64,000 bases of DNA from assembly GCA_001584585.1 (NCBI GenBank), contig LSYV01000009.1, forward strand, positions 1,637,386-1,701,385, in the 5' to 3' direction. This stretch comes from Gonium pectorale. Lineage: Eukaryota > Chlorophyta > Chlorophyceae > Chlamydomonadales > Volvocaceae. The first letter of the stretch is position 1. Every line of letters starts with the position of its first letter. The notes beneath the pieces are model-generated. The model ran no database searches. It saw only the letters and a list, made by a program, of their open reading frames with translations, and was not told the DNA's origin. The position numbers and the translations under genes were made by a program. This document shows positions 1 through 11,400 of this stretch, piece after piece.

Positions 1-2984
1 ACGATGGTGCCTGTGCGGCCGGCCGCGGCGCGGGCGGCAGGCGGCTGGGCGGCAAGATCCCTCCAGAACGCCTGCACCTCCGCCGCGCGGTTCAACATCA
101 CGGCGTCAACGGCAGCGCGCGCCACCTCTGCCGCAAGGCGCAGCTGCGGTCGGCGTGCGGCTGGGTCCATGCGGGGCCCCCCGGGCAGGACGCTGGCGTC
201 TAGGCGGAAGCCCAACAGCGCTCGGCCGAGGGCCAGCAGCAGCGGCGGCTTGGCGATGCCGGGGCTGCAGCCCGAGGGCAGCCGTACCAACCGCTCCTCC
301 AGCCAGCGCACCGCCCTCGCCTGGGCCAGCAGGAGCTGTGGCAGGTACAAACCGGCCCCGCGGCCGTGGCCCGGGGGCGGCTTCAGGCCCCGCGCGTCCG
401 CTTCCCACATGTCCCGGAAGAACGTGGACGGTATGAACGCCCACGCGCCGTCCAGGCGCACCTGCACCAGAGCGCCCCCCGCCGGCTGTGGTGGCGCCGG
501 CTGCACTAGTCCTCCTTGCGCAAACGGCCGGCGGCCGCCTGCCTCGCCCAGCGCGCAGTGCCGCTCGGGGTCGTAGCGCTGGATGCTGTCCAGGTACCCG
601 CCGGCCGCGAAAAGGGACCGTAGGTCCACTTGATGGGCGGGGCCGGCCGCGGTACCAGCTGCGCCAGGGCCGCTACCACCGTGCACCACAGCCGGCACCC
701 GCCACGAGAAGGTGCTGCCGTCGCCGCCCCAGTCGACGCTGCTCGCCGCCAGCCGCCCCGTGCCCACCCAGGGCGTGACGTAGCGCCCCAGCTCGTCCTC
801 CAGCACGCTCACCATCTGCTGCTCGCCCGCAGCTGCCCGCAGCCCCAGCAGGTGGGGCAGCCACAGGAGGCTGCCCCGGCCGCAGGCGGTGCTCGGACCA
901 CTTGCGTCACCGTCGCTGCCGCCCAGCGCAAGGCAGCGGTAAATGAGGCCCTGCAGCTCGGTGTGCGAGTGGACGTAGAAGTGCAGCGCGGGCTGCGGGC
1001 TGCTGCTTGCTGGCAAGGCGCCGGAGGCGGCGGCTGCAGCCCCCGCTGCGCTGGCGATTGCGTCGCACAGGCACTGCGAGAAGCGCTTTATGAGACGGGT
1101 CTCCATATCGTCCAGCTGCGCGTCGTCAGAGGCGACCACGCCCGGCTCGTCTAGCCGCACTCCGCACAGCATCTCCACCACCTCCCAGGGGTGTGTGTCT
1201 TTGAGCGCCTCGCGCTGCACAGAAGATGTGCGGCTGATGCTATTGCTGCCACCACCTAGGAGGGCCACGTGCGCTGCGATGCCCACCACCCGCTTCAGCA
1301 CCGTATCGCAGGCCACGGACAAAAAGACCCCACCAGGCGAGCAGGCTGATGCGCGCCGCTGAGGCAGCTGGGACCGTCGCCCCCGATGCTGTGCCCAGCG
1401 GCCCAATGAGCTGGCAGGCAGCTGGGAGGCGCTCCGGGCAGCAGCAGGAAGGGAGGGCGGGGGCGTTGCGGCTGGGTGGAGGAACCTGAGGCCCGGCATC
1501 GGGGGCCAAGGCGTCTTGAGGCCCGCACGGAAGCCACCATCGCCAGCTGCTCCAGCTCCTGTGCCGGTATGGACGTTGCAGCGGCCACCTCCACCAGAGA
1601 CATCGGGCGCCTGCTTTGGATTACAATGGAACTGGCGCCAGACACCGCAGCTGCGCTGTTGGCCGCCGCCGCTGCCGGCGACCCGTACAGGTCAGCCAGG
1701 TCCTCGATGTCTTGCACGCCGGCCGCTGAGAGCCGCTGGGCCTGGGCGGCGCTGCACCCCGCCAGCTGCAGCGCACCGGTCTGCGCCGCGTCGGCCCAGC
1801 ACTGCGGAGAGCAATGACACTGGCCGCAGTGGCCGCCGAGCTCGTACGGCACGTGACCGAGAGGAGTGGCCGGTTCCAGCGCCGTGGCGATGCGGCCTCC
1901 GGGCTCGAAGTACGCCGCAAGCGTCCATGTCAGGGCGGCCACCTGGGAAGGGCAGCACGCGCGCCGGGGCCTTGGGCAAGGCAGGGCGGGCGCATGTCGC
2001 ATGCAGGTTTCGGCGCTTGCTTGCGTCAAGCGCTGGCTGCGCGACGCAGGCGGGGCTCGCTGACCGCTTGCATGCTCGCGGCGTGCTTCATCAACAGTCA
2101 GTGCACAAAGTGTGGGTCGCAGCGCAGCACCGCGGCACCTGAGCAACTCGCCCTCCCCAGGGTTGCGCGTATCTGCCATTCAGGGATTCACATGCCGCGA
2201 CGCACACGCCCTACAAGCCCCGGACTGCACATCATCAACCGCTAGCTGCTTACCTCCTCCGGCTCCATGGGCTCCGCAGCAACCACGTCGGCTGCGCTGC
2301 CGATGTGCGCCTTGTCGCGCAGCACGCACTCCACCTCGAGCCCCTCCTCGCCGCTGCTGCAGGGCCTGGACCCTGACCCCGACGCTGCCCACGGCCAGCC
2401 CCGGCCGCCTTGACCCGCCAGCAGCTCCAGCAGCAGCATCCGGTACAGCACCAGCTGCACCACATGCTTGGTCTGCCGGTCCCGCGTCGCCTTGCACTCG
2501 ACGATGCGCAGCACGGGCCTGCCGCCGCGCCAGAGGAGGATGACAAAGTCGGCCCGGCCGCTGACGGTCGCGATGCTGCCGGCGACGGGAAGCCCGCGAA
2601 GGACCACCTCCGCCGCCCAGCAGCCCACCGGCCCCGCCTCGGGCGGCGCCGCGCGCCGCAGCAGCGCCAGGAAGTCCTGCCAGGTGGTCTTGAAGGCCTG
2701 GTTTGAAGGCCCACGGTCCGAGGGTGGCGGGGGCTGGCTGCAGGGCACGGACGGCGCGATGTGGAGCAGCTCGGCAGCGACTTGATCCTCGAGGCTTCGG
2801 CCCGATGCGGCCAGGGCTCCATCGAAGCGCGGACCGTTGAAGTGCGGGCGCGACACTCCCCCTCGCCTGCTGGCTGCCGCTGCATCCTTGAACAGCTGTG
2901 TGAGCCTCAGATAGCGCCCGCAGTGCGACACGCCGACGAAATTGGCGACTTCGGTGGCGGTCAGCTCACTCGCGGGCGCGCGAC
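1..2984 (-). CDS. RecB-family (TM0106-type PD-(D/E)XK) nuclease, 3' part outside window
   Basis: Probable DNA nuclease of the RecB/Cas4-like fold, partial. I model exons 2254-2984, 1529-1942 and 1-1367, all in phase; the frame is open to base 1, so the C-terminus lies outside. The first exon reads SELTATEVANFVGV, then GRAD, VECKA and QLVLYRMLL, which are the motif II, motif III and QhxxY signatures of PD-(D/E)XK nucleases. The second exon has CGQCHCSPQC and AGVQDIEDLADLYG, the cysteine cluster and helix-hairpin-like segment typical of TM0106 proteins. The third exon contains GVFLSVACD and LHFYVHSHTELQG, as in the following RNase H-like region. Known relatives are often fused to an SF1 helicase, which here would lie off the left edge; that is inference. 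The first exon begins at an acceptor (2984), with no in-frame ATG before an upstream stop, so a 5' exon with the start codon is missing from this model. Confidence 0.72.
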
Positions 2985-4831
2985 CTGACCGAGGCAGCCG
3001 CGGCAGGGCCGGTCATGAGGCGCGCAGCCCAGCAGGCAGTGGCATTGGTCTGTACTATAGCGCACCTACTATAGCGCACCTGTTCGCGGAAACAGGCCGG
3101 GCCGCGCCCGCGAGGGCGTCTGGGGCGGGGCTGCCGCCATACTCAGACGCTAAAACCCTCGGCCTTGGCGCGCCCGGGCAAGAGCATATGTCTAAGCTTA
3201 TACACTCTGCGCCAGGGACCGCGTGGGGCTGTTGGAAAACGTTGGAAATGCTCTATGTGGATCGCTTTGGATAGCCAGGGAGTGCGGCGCTCTTGTTCGC
3301 TTGTACCAAGGTGATAAAAACTGGAGACAAACATGGCCAAATGTCTGCCTCACAAGCACCTGCGATGCACCCGTGACAACCGTTCGGCATCGTACTGCAC
3401 GGCGGTTTTGCGACCTGTAAAATCCGGAACTGCGTAGATTGGACAGCCGACGCCGATACAGGTTGTCTGCCTGCTAGACTTGGGGGTTGGGCCCGCATTG
3501 CTCCGTGCCAATCCTTCGAGGCACCTGGCTGCAACATTACGAGTTACGACACGGTGTAACCCAAGGATCGGTGACATCTATCAATCTCGCTCGCTTGCGT
3601 GTCTTCCCCTGTCGAGCTTCGGTTGCTTCAACGACGTCGGCCATGTCCCCTGGCCATGCGCTTGCTACAGGAGGCCACCCAGCTTGCTTCGGCAAGCCTG
3701 GCTGGGCAACGCGAGGCAGCGCACGCCTGGCTTGCCCGCCTGGCTGCTTCTCACCTACCTCGCACCAGGGGAGATCCCCTGCCACGCACCGTTACCGTAC
3801 GCGTCTCCCTGTGTGCCGAGAATGTACAGAAGACGGCGTGCTCAAAGCAGTTGCACACTAGCAAGCGGCGAGGAGCAAGCAACGTAGCCGTCAGCCCACG
3901 CAACCCCGACCCAGACCCCAGCGGATGCCTACGAGGACGGCTGGCAGCCCGGCTGCGCTGCACGTTGGATGATCTGGGCTGTGAGCCGAGGAGACCTCCA
4001 GCGACGGCAGGAACCGGGCAATGCGTGGCATGGGACGCGGGCGCGTGCGAACATGCACTCAAGGACGTGCGCACTCACCCCCGGCAATAAAGGGCGGCTC
4101 GTGGCGAGCTGAGCTGCATGCGCTGACGTCGCATGACGTGCAGCAGCCAGGAGGATGCCATCTGCGTTTGGCACTCCCGCTCCTGGACTTTATAGTCCCT
4201 GAGTTCCTACCGGGCCTCACCGGGCTAACCTGCCACCACGGCAGCCGCAGCACGGTCACGGCCGACCAGTCACAACCGCAGGTCTGCAGCCATTGCCCAT
4301 CTGGCAGGCTCCTTCAAACGTGGGTGGGTAACAGTGACCCCTTGTATCGAGAGACTAGCAGCAGCCACATCTGTTGTGAGCCCCCGGCCCGCCTCCTTTC
4401 TTTTGGCTCGCGCCCAACGGGACGGCGCCCGAAAGCTTCTCAATGCCCATCCCGACCCAACACTACAGCAGGTTGCGTGTCAGGGTGCAGGAAATGCGCA
4501 CGGGTAACGGTATCCGACGCAATAAGCCAAGGGAACGATGCAGGCGAGAGCTGAATGTCGGATCCGGACGTGAAAAGCTCCGCTCAGGGATTCGTCTAGG
4601 AATACCCATGCGGCAGAGGCGCCCCCGTGAAGGGTGTTCAACCGCGCAGTGGGCAGCCATCACATCAAACCGCGTGTTCCCCCTTCGTCGTACATCGCTC
4701 GCTCGCCATGCACAATGCGCGACTCTGCTTGGTCGGTAACCGGTACCGCACCCCCTTCAGCAGGACATGCAGCGCACACGCAACTCTCCACTGCACTAGC
4801 CTGCAGCCTAGCTGGCTGCATGCCCGCAGCT
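2985..4831. other. Intergenic, no gene recognised
   Basis: This stretch lies between the 5' side of the nuclease gene and the 3' end of the F-box/ankyrin gene, so it should hold the nuclease promoter and first exon plus a 3' UTR. Short open frames occur on both strands, but none shows a recognisable domain or splices into a neighbour. A 14-bp tandem duplication sits at 3053-3080. Confidence 0.5.
3053..3080. repeat. 14-bp perfect tandem duplication
   Basis: TACTATAGCGCACC occurs twice head to tail. It lies 70-100 bp upstream of the first nuclease exon I can place and includes an AT-rich CTATAG core in GC-rich surroundings. It could be a promoter element or chance slippage. Confidence 0.8.
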
Positions 4832-7109
4832 CTACTGCGCAGCCGGCGAGCCGTAGCAGCGGCCCAGCGCCGCGGCTGACCCGCGGGTCGCAGACCACAG
4901 CAACTTGACAATCCGAGCCACCGCCCGCCCCTTCTCCTGCCGCTTCCTCCGCTTGTGCTGCCGCAGGATTTCCAGCAGCGCTTTTGCCTTCTCATTTCCC
5001 CACCGAGAGCTTTGCCGTAAGCACCTTCGGATAGCCGGGTTGTTGACAGGACAGCCCAATTCGAGCAGGAACTGCAAGACAGTGGCTTGAGCCGTCACGT
5101 GGACTGGGCTCGTCCAGAAGTCCTCACCGAAAGAGCCCCAGGGAATGCCATGCCGGTGAAGACAGCGCAGGGTCATGGGGTCCCCGTTCTGGGCGGCCGC
5201 GGCGTAGGTCCGGTGGGCCTCCTGGGGGACCCTCAAGTGGGAACGCAATGAGGTGAAGCGAGATGGCCATCATTATCCAATGCTTGAAGGTGGAAGCGTG
5301 AGGATGGATGAACGCATGTATCCGCATGCAAGCAGATACATACTGCCATCGTTGCGCACGCTACTTTCCGCCTTGGGGTGTACGGCGTATGTACGGCGAG
5401 CCTGTCCGGCCTGGCTACAGGTGCACCAGCACATTACCAACCACGCACGCTGGCACACCCTCGTGCAACGTTGTATGGGTGCGTTGGGAATGGAAGACCA
5501 CAGGAAGTGCCACTACAAGTGCCACTACAAGGTGGATAAACTCCGTAACTTCTAGCTTCACTGGACGTGTAGGCTCGTTTGCAACCAGACCGAGATCACC
5601 TAGGTCAGTGAAATATTCACTGTCGAGCAATCCTTACGCAACGAAAGCTCTTCCGCGGGCCCCGATCGTGCCCCGCTGCACCAGGCCCCAGCCCTCCTCC
5701 ATCATCCTCACCTCCATCGGGCAGCCCTGCTCCAGTAGCCACGCCACCGCCGTCTCGCAGCCCGACCCAGCCGCCTGCGGCAGAGCCGCCACGCCCCAAG
5801 GGAAGCCGCGCTGCCGCAGCCAGGCCATCAGCTCCACGCTGCCCGAGCCAGCCGCCCGGTCAAAGAGCTCCTCGTCCAGCGGCACAGCCTCCTCGCCCAG
5901 ATCCTCCATCAGCCACATCAGCACGTGCAGGTGGCCGCCGTCCGCGGCACAAAGCGCGGCGCTGCGGCCCGGCACCTGCAGGCCGGCGCCGCGCAGCGCC
6001 TGCAGGACCTCCAAGTGCCCAAACCAGGCCGCCGGGCACGCCACTCGGAGCGGGTCGACGTACGGCAGCTCGGCCAGGAGGAACTTGACCGCCGCCACGT
6101 TGCCCGTGTACGACGCGGCCTCGACGGCGGCGCCGTCAATGGGGTAGCCCCGGTCTCGCAGCCAGGTTAGGCGGGCCACGGTGTCGTACTCCTCCTCCGT
6201 GTGGCCGACGGCTGCCTCCGCCGCGTCCACGCTGCGAGGGCAGCCCTGCGCCTCCAACCACTCCACCTTGGCGCCCCAGTCGGGCGTGGGGCTGCTGGAC
6301 GCAGCCGCCAGCAGGTGCTTCCTGCAGCCGTCGGGATCGCTCTCGAGCTGCCCCCAGCCGCCAGCGTCAATCCGGTCCCGCAGGGAAGCCAGGTCGCAGC
6401 CCAGCGCCACAGACGCCACCATCCGGAACTGGCTCTCCTCGCTGGGCCCGCCGCCAGCCCCGCTGCCGCCGGCCCGCTGCAGCAAGGAGTCTGCCAGGGT
6501 CAGGTGACCGGAGCACGCCGCCGCCCGCGCCGCCACCTCAAGGTCCCCCGGCGCCCAGCCCGGCGCGTGGGCGCACAGCCAGTCGCAGACGTGCGCGTGG
6601 CCGCCGGAGGCCGCGGCGCTGAGGACGTCCATGTAACTAATGTTGGTCGGATCGACGGGGCACCCGCGGGCCGAGAGCCACTCATGGGAGCGCTTGGAGG
6701 CGAGGTAGCACACCGCGTCGTGCACGTCGAACGCCTCGTAGCTGGGCTCCCAGCCCACGGCCCGGACCGCCACCTGCAGGTTCTCCAGCACGCCGGTGTA
6801 CGCGGTGAAGCTGAGGAGCTCGTTGCGGCGCCGCAGGCTCAGGTCGTGGACGGCGCCCGGCGTGAGCCAGTGCGCGGAGAAGGCGTGGGGCGGCACAGGC
6901 CGTGACAGGCGGATGGTGGTGTGGCACGGGGCGGCGAACTGGGCCGCGGCTGCCCTGTTGAGCGGCCGAACGCAGCACGCGACCTGGTTGGGATCCAGGC
7001 GGCTGACGATGAGTTCCGTCAGCTCGGGAGGCAGCTGCGCAAAGACACGCGACGCGCAACGCGGCGTCGTGTCAGCGTCTTCCGCGGGCGTGGCCTGGGA
7101 GGCCGCCAT
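4832..7109 (-). CDS. F-box/ankyrin-repeat protein, two exons
   Basis: The product is predicted to have 595 aa from exons 5712-7109 and 4832-5221, joined at phase 0. It starts at the ATG at 7109. Residues about 20-58 (VFAQLPPELTELIVSRLD and following) form an F-box-like motif that would recruit an SCF ubiquitin ligase. The rest is a run of degenerate ankyrin-type repeats with the volvocine pattern of small residues followed by L-x-x-x-G-C-P. The splice is supported by the donor GAG|GTGAGG, the acceptor CCCCCAG|GAG, and the restored repeat GCPME-EAHRTYAAAAQNGDPMTLRCL. If the 490-bp intron were retained, translation would stop at 5634 and give a 491-aa protein without the last repeat. Family members in volvocine algae are numerous; the target of this one is unknown. 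Confidence 0.8.
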
Positions 7110-8416
7110 GGCGGTGCAGTCGGCGCCGGTGCCGATCGCGCGGAAAGCCCGTCGGAAGAGCGAGCCGCAGGGGCTACTTTGCTGAAGTAGCCGCTACGAA
7201 TTGAGAAGAGTCGCCGACGGTTCGGGTTGTCGCCGGATGAGTATCCAAACCGAGTACAGGGTCGATTAGAGGCACTTGGAGCACTCGACAAGCGGATCAG
7301 GGCTGCACGTCTTGTTATCATCAATGTACATGCCAGGGTCCTGACCGGGAGACCATCGTCGGCAATTGGTGTGTGGTAAAAACAAGCTCTCGGAAGATCC
7401 ATAACGGAGGTGAAGGCGGGGTCTCGACGATAGCGAGAAGCCCGGCAGCCGCGACCCACGGGACGGTCCAAAGCGGGGGCAGTCGTGAACCCGGCGTGAA
7501 GCCGACCTCAGCCGAAGCCGTGACTTTCTGACAGCACCGCGCAACCCAGCCTTTTATTGGCAAGGTAGCGACGCTACGCAACGCCATGGCAGGCTACGGG
7601 CCACATTGGGGGGCTTAGTGCCAAGTTCCTGCCCTCTGCCCCGCATGGCGACTAAAACGCCCACAGACGTTCCGGCCCCGCCCATGCCTGTCACGTAAGT
7701 GTAACAGCATCAGCAGCCCAACACCGTCTTACACATTGCGCGCGAGGGGCGAGCAAAACACCGTGTGTGAGGCAACCGGCCACCCTGGTGAAGTGGCAGG
7801 TGCCCTTGTCTGGAACACACACCTGCACTCGGAAACCAAGGCACCACCAGGCCACCGGCGCTGCTTCTCACGTGCTCACGCCTGGCCAAACGGCTAATGC
7901 TCCCTCCACCACCCAAACAGTTTCCCGTGTGTGTCCGACCCTCGAGCGCCTAATTTACGGACACCCTGCACCACAGCGACGTGCCCGTGAAACCAGCCGC
8001 ACGCGCGTGCACATCACGCGGTGCTGGTCCAGGTGGTTCGATGACGTCGCGCGCCTTTCATCCGACCGTCCCCTGCACAACCGGTCCAGGTTGGCAGCAC
8101 ACCCCGGTATCTGTATCCGCGTACTACCAAACCCCAACACACCCGCACCCCGCACCGGCACTGCGCGGACACGGCCCCGTCCTTATCCTACCCAACCCAC
8201 GCTTGCAGGTCAACCCACATCAACGGGCCGTGCGCGACCGCCACCGTACAGAGCACGCGGTCCGCCACCCTGCAGAGCGCCGTACCCTACCCAACCCACG
8301 CTTGCTGCCACTGCAGGGGACCGTGCGCGACCGCCACCGCGCCCTTGCATCGCGCCGGGGTTGGGCGCAGCCCGCCATCTGCATCAGCGGCTCATGGCTA
8401 TCGCGGCTGTCCCGGC
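7110..8416. other. Intergenic: F-box gene promoter side and NOV-like 3' UTR
   Basis: No coding region recognised. The left part should carry the promoter of the F-box/ankyrin gene and the right part the 3' UTR of the NOV-like gene. A minus-strand TGTAA, the usual green-algal polyadenylation signal, reads as TTACA at 7729-7733, 684 bp past the stop; it is a weak candidate because of the distance. A direct repeat of about 95 bp lies at 8185-8339. Confidence 0.45.
8185..8339. repeat. Direct repeat, two copies of about 95 bp
   Basis: The words CCTACCCAACCCACGCTTGC and CCGTGCGCGACCGCCACCG each occur twice, in the same order and about 95 bp apart (near 8187/8285 and 8228/8321). They lie just downstream of the NOV-like stop codon, probably in its 3' UTR. 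Confidence 0.65.
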
Positions 8417-11400
8417 TCACAGCGCCAGGCAGATGCCCACCCGCTGGCTGCGCCACTGCATGTACGGGTTGACGATGCGGACCACGCGCGGCTGCGGGCA
8501 AGGGCGGGGGCCAGAATATTGGAAGGCGTTCTCAATAATGGCGCCAGGGGGCGGGCGGGGGAGGGCAGGTTGCAACGGGGCAGGGCAGGTGCGCAGTCCG
8601 CGACGGTGATCGTGGCAGGGAGAGAGACACCGAGGCAAGGGGAGAGCACAGCGCCCCTCGCGAGATGTCCGTTCCAAGCAGGGCGCGAAGAGCGGCAGCA
8701 CATAAGCAGAAGCCACCTTGACGCCCCCCCCCTGCCTTCCCCGGTGCACTTTCAAGACTGCACAGGAGGAGCGTGCCTGCCCGCCGAGCGGCCTCTCTGC
8801 TGTCCTCCCTCTGTGCTCGCCTTCCCACACGTCCATTCCCTCCCTCTGTGCCCGCCTCCCCACACGTCCATTCCCTCTCTCTGTGCCTGCCTCCCCACAC
8901 GCCGTCCGCATTCTCGGCTCCACCACGCCCCGTCCTCCGTCCGCCCTACCTGCCCGGCCTGCTCCTGCGCGTGCCCCGCCGGCTGGCCCGCCCCGAAGAG
9001 GCGGTAGATGTGGTAGCGGGAGCCCTCCTGCTGCGCAAACAGCCACTCGCGGTGGCTCACCTGCAGCAGTGCGGGTGGATGGGAAAAATCGTCCGTATGT
9101 AGGGACTCGCGGGGCAGGGCAAGGAATGTGCGGGAAAGGTCGTGACGGAAATATTTGCGAGGAAGCGATGTGATGTTGAGTACTTGCACGACTGTTGCCG
9201 ATCGGCTTGCTCGGCCTCAATGTACTGGTGGCCTTCGCTCAGACACCTCGGGCAGTGCCCGACACGCCAGGACACCCGGAGTTGCTCCTCCAGGGTTTGT
9301 ACGATGATGCCAATGCACACATGCAGCCTGCTGCCGTACGCTGCTGTACCCACCTCGAAGTAGGTCTTGTCCCAGCTGCTGGTGGCCTTGACCTCCACAA
9401 ACGCCACCACCTCACCCGTGTCCTCCTGCCGTACGACAACATCGTACGGCTGGCACTGCTCGTCCCGGGCGTTGACCCACTCCACCACCTCGCCTGCGGG
9501 GGGAAAGGGAAATGCAGTACGTCCGCGCAGCCATGGCAGGCCCAGATTCGACTGAGTAACAGAGGGTGAGCAAGGTGGCGTCCTTGAAGGAACCCATTGA
9601 AACCCTGCTCCCACACACGGCGACCCACTCAACGGAAGCCTGGCACTTGCGGGGCCCCGCACGCCACTCATATGCGCCACCTACCCGGCCCCGCAGTCGC
9701 CCGCAGAAGCCCCGCGACGTACTGCTCGCCCCAGCGGCCCACCGCCTCCCGCGCGGCGCGCGGGGCGTCCTCCGGAGCCACCGGCAGCTGCAGCGCGCCG
9801 GCCAGCGACCTGCGGAAACGTGCAGCGCGGCCGCAATGTGGTTTTGTGGAAATAGCGTATGACGAGCTGGTTGCGTACGAGGCATGACGAGCGCGCGTGC
9901 AGTCGACTCACTGCGACTGCAGGTGCCCTGCAATTCCTCGCATAACCTAATGGCCCGCCGCCTTCCCCCAGCGCGCGGCCGCCCCACCTGTGCACGTCGG
10001 CCCCCACGTCCACCACGTCCTGGCTGTATGACGCGTCCGAAGCGGTCCACTGCGCCAGAGCGCCCAGACCCATGGGTCGGCCGGGGGACCGGTAGGCAGC
10101 CTCGCCGCCGGGCGGGCCGCCGCCATAGTCTGCATCGTCGCCATAGTGAGGCCCTTCGTGCCTGCGTCCTTCTCCAAGCTCGCCATTCCTCACGTTGGCA
10201 GCGTCGCCCGCTCCACCATCGCCACCGGCGCCGTCGCCACCGGCTCCAGCCCGTGTGGCAGACCCTTGGCGGCCATCTTCACCGCGGTCGGCATCGGCGC
10301 CGAAACGCTCGGTGGCAGCTTGCTGCCCGTCTCTGCCGGCGGAGGAGGGCTCCTCTCCGGCGGTCCAAGCACCCTCCGAGCCGTCGCCGTCTGCGAAGCC
10401 CTCGCGCTCTGCGCGACCCGCAGCGCCAACGCCCCGCTGGCCGCGCTGGTCCCCGTCGCTGTCACCATCACCGGCGTCATCCGCTGCTTCCCTCGCCCGC
10501 TGCTGCTGCCCCGACGGCAACAGCGACAGCGACGCCTCAGCATCCTTGACCCGCTGTCGCTCCAGCTCCACTTCACGCTCCCTCTGCTGCTCCAGCTCCC
10601 GCTCCCGTAGCCGCTCCCAGGACGCCCCGAAGCACGGCTGCTGCCCAGCTGCGCCCTCACCGCCGCCCTCCGCCGCGTCCTGCTCCTCCTTCGCCGTGGC
10701 CTGCGCCCGCGGCAACCCTCCGTGCAGCGCCGCCACGCTGGCCTCCAGCGCCTCGCCGACCTGACCCGCCTCCATCAGCGTGTGGACCAGCAGCGCGAGG
10801 CGGACCGCCTCGGGCGGGGCCACGCCACCGAACAACAGCCTGTACACGAAAAGGGCACAATGGGGCGCAAATGGTGAGGGCGAGGCGCACCGGCCTGCAT
10901 AGCACCCACAATGACAAAACAGAACCTCCCATGCATCCTCATCTCCTCAAGCGGGATCGGCTTGATCCACTAGGGTGCACATGTACCGGCAGCTGGCGGG
11001 TGGCGTGGCGCACTCCGATCCGGATGGTCCTGCACCAGCCGGCAGGCGGGTATCCCCCCGCAGCGCTCACCTGGCCGCCTCCTCGAAGACCGCCCGCCAG
11101 TCCTCCGCATCCAGCCCGCTGCTGGAGCCGTCGCATCTGACGTACAGCACCGTGCGGCAGACGGCCTCGTGCGCCGCCTCCCCGGCAGCCGCCACCTCTG
11201 TGCCCTCCGCCCCGCAGGGCGCGTCCTGGCTGTTGCCGCCGTTTGCGCAGTTGCGAGGGAAGAGCACCGCTCGTACGGGTTGCGGCTGCGAGGACCGGTC
11301 CACGCAAAGGAAGAGAAAGGGGGAGGGGTTCAGGATCCCGTGACGCAAAGTCTATCGATCGCGACACTGCACCATTGGGTATGCAAGTACGGGTAAGGGG

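Noticed and set aside
4832..5248. Ankyrin-like fragment as a separate truncated gene or pseudogene
   Set aside because: It has no start codon of its own, and it joins in phase to the F-box gene through a good donor (5712/5711) and acceptor (5222/5221), restoring a repeat.
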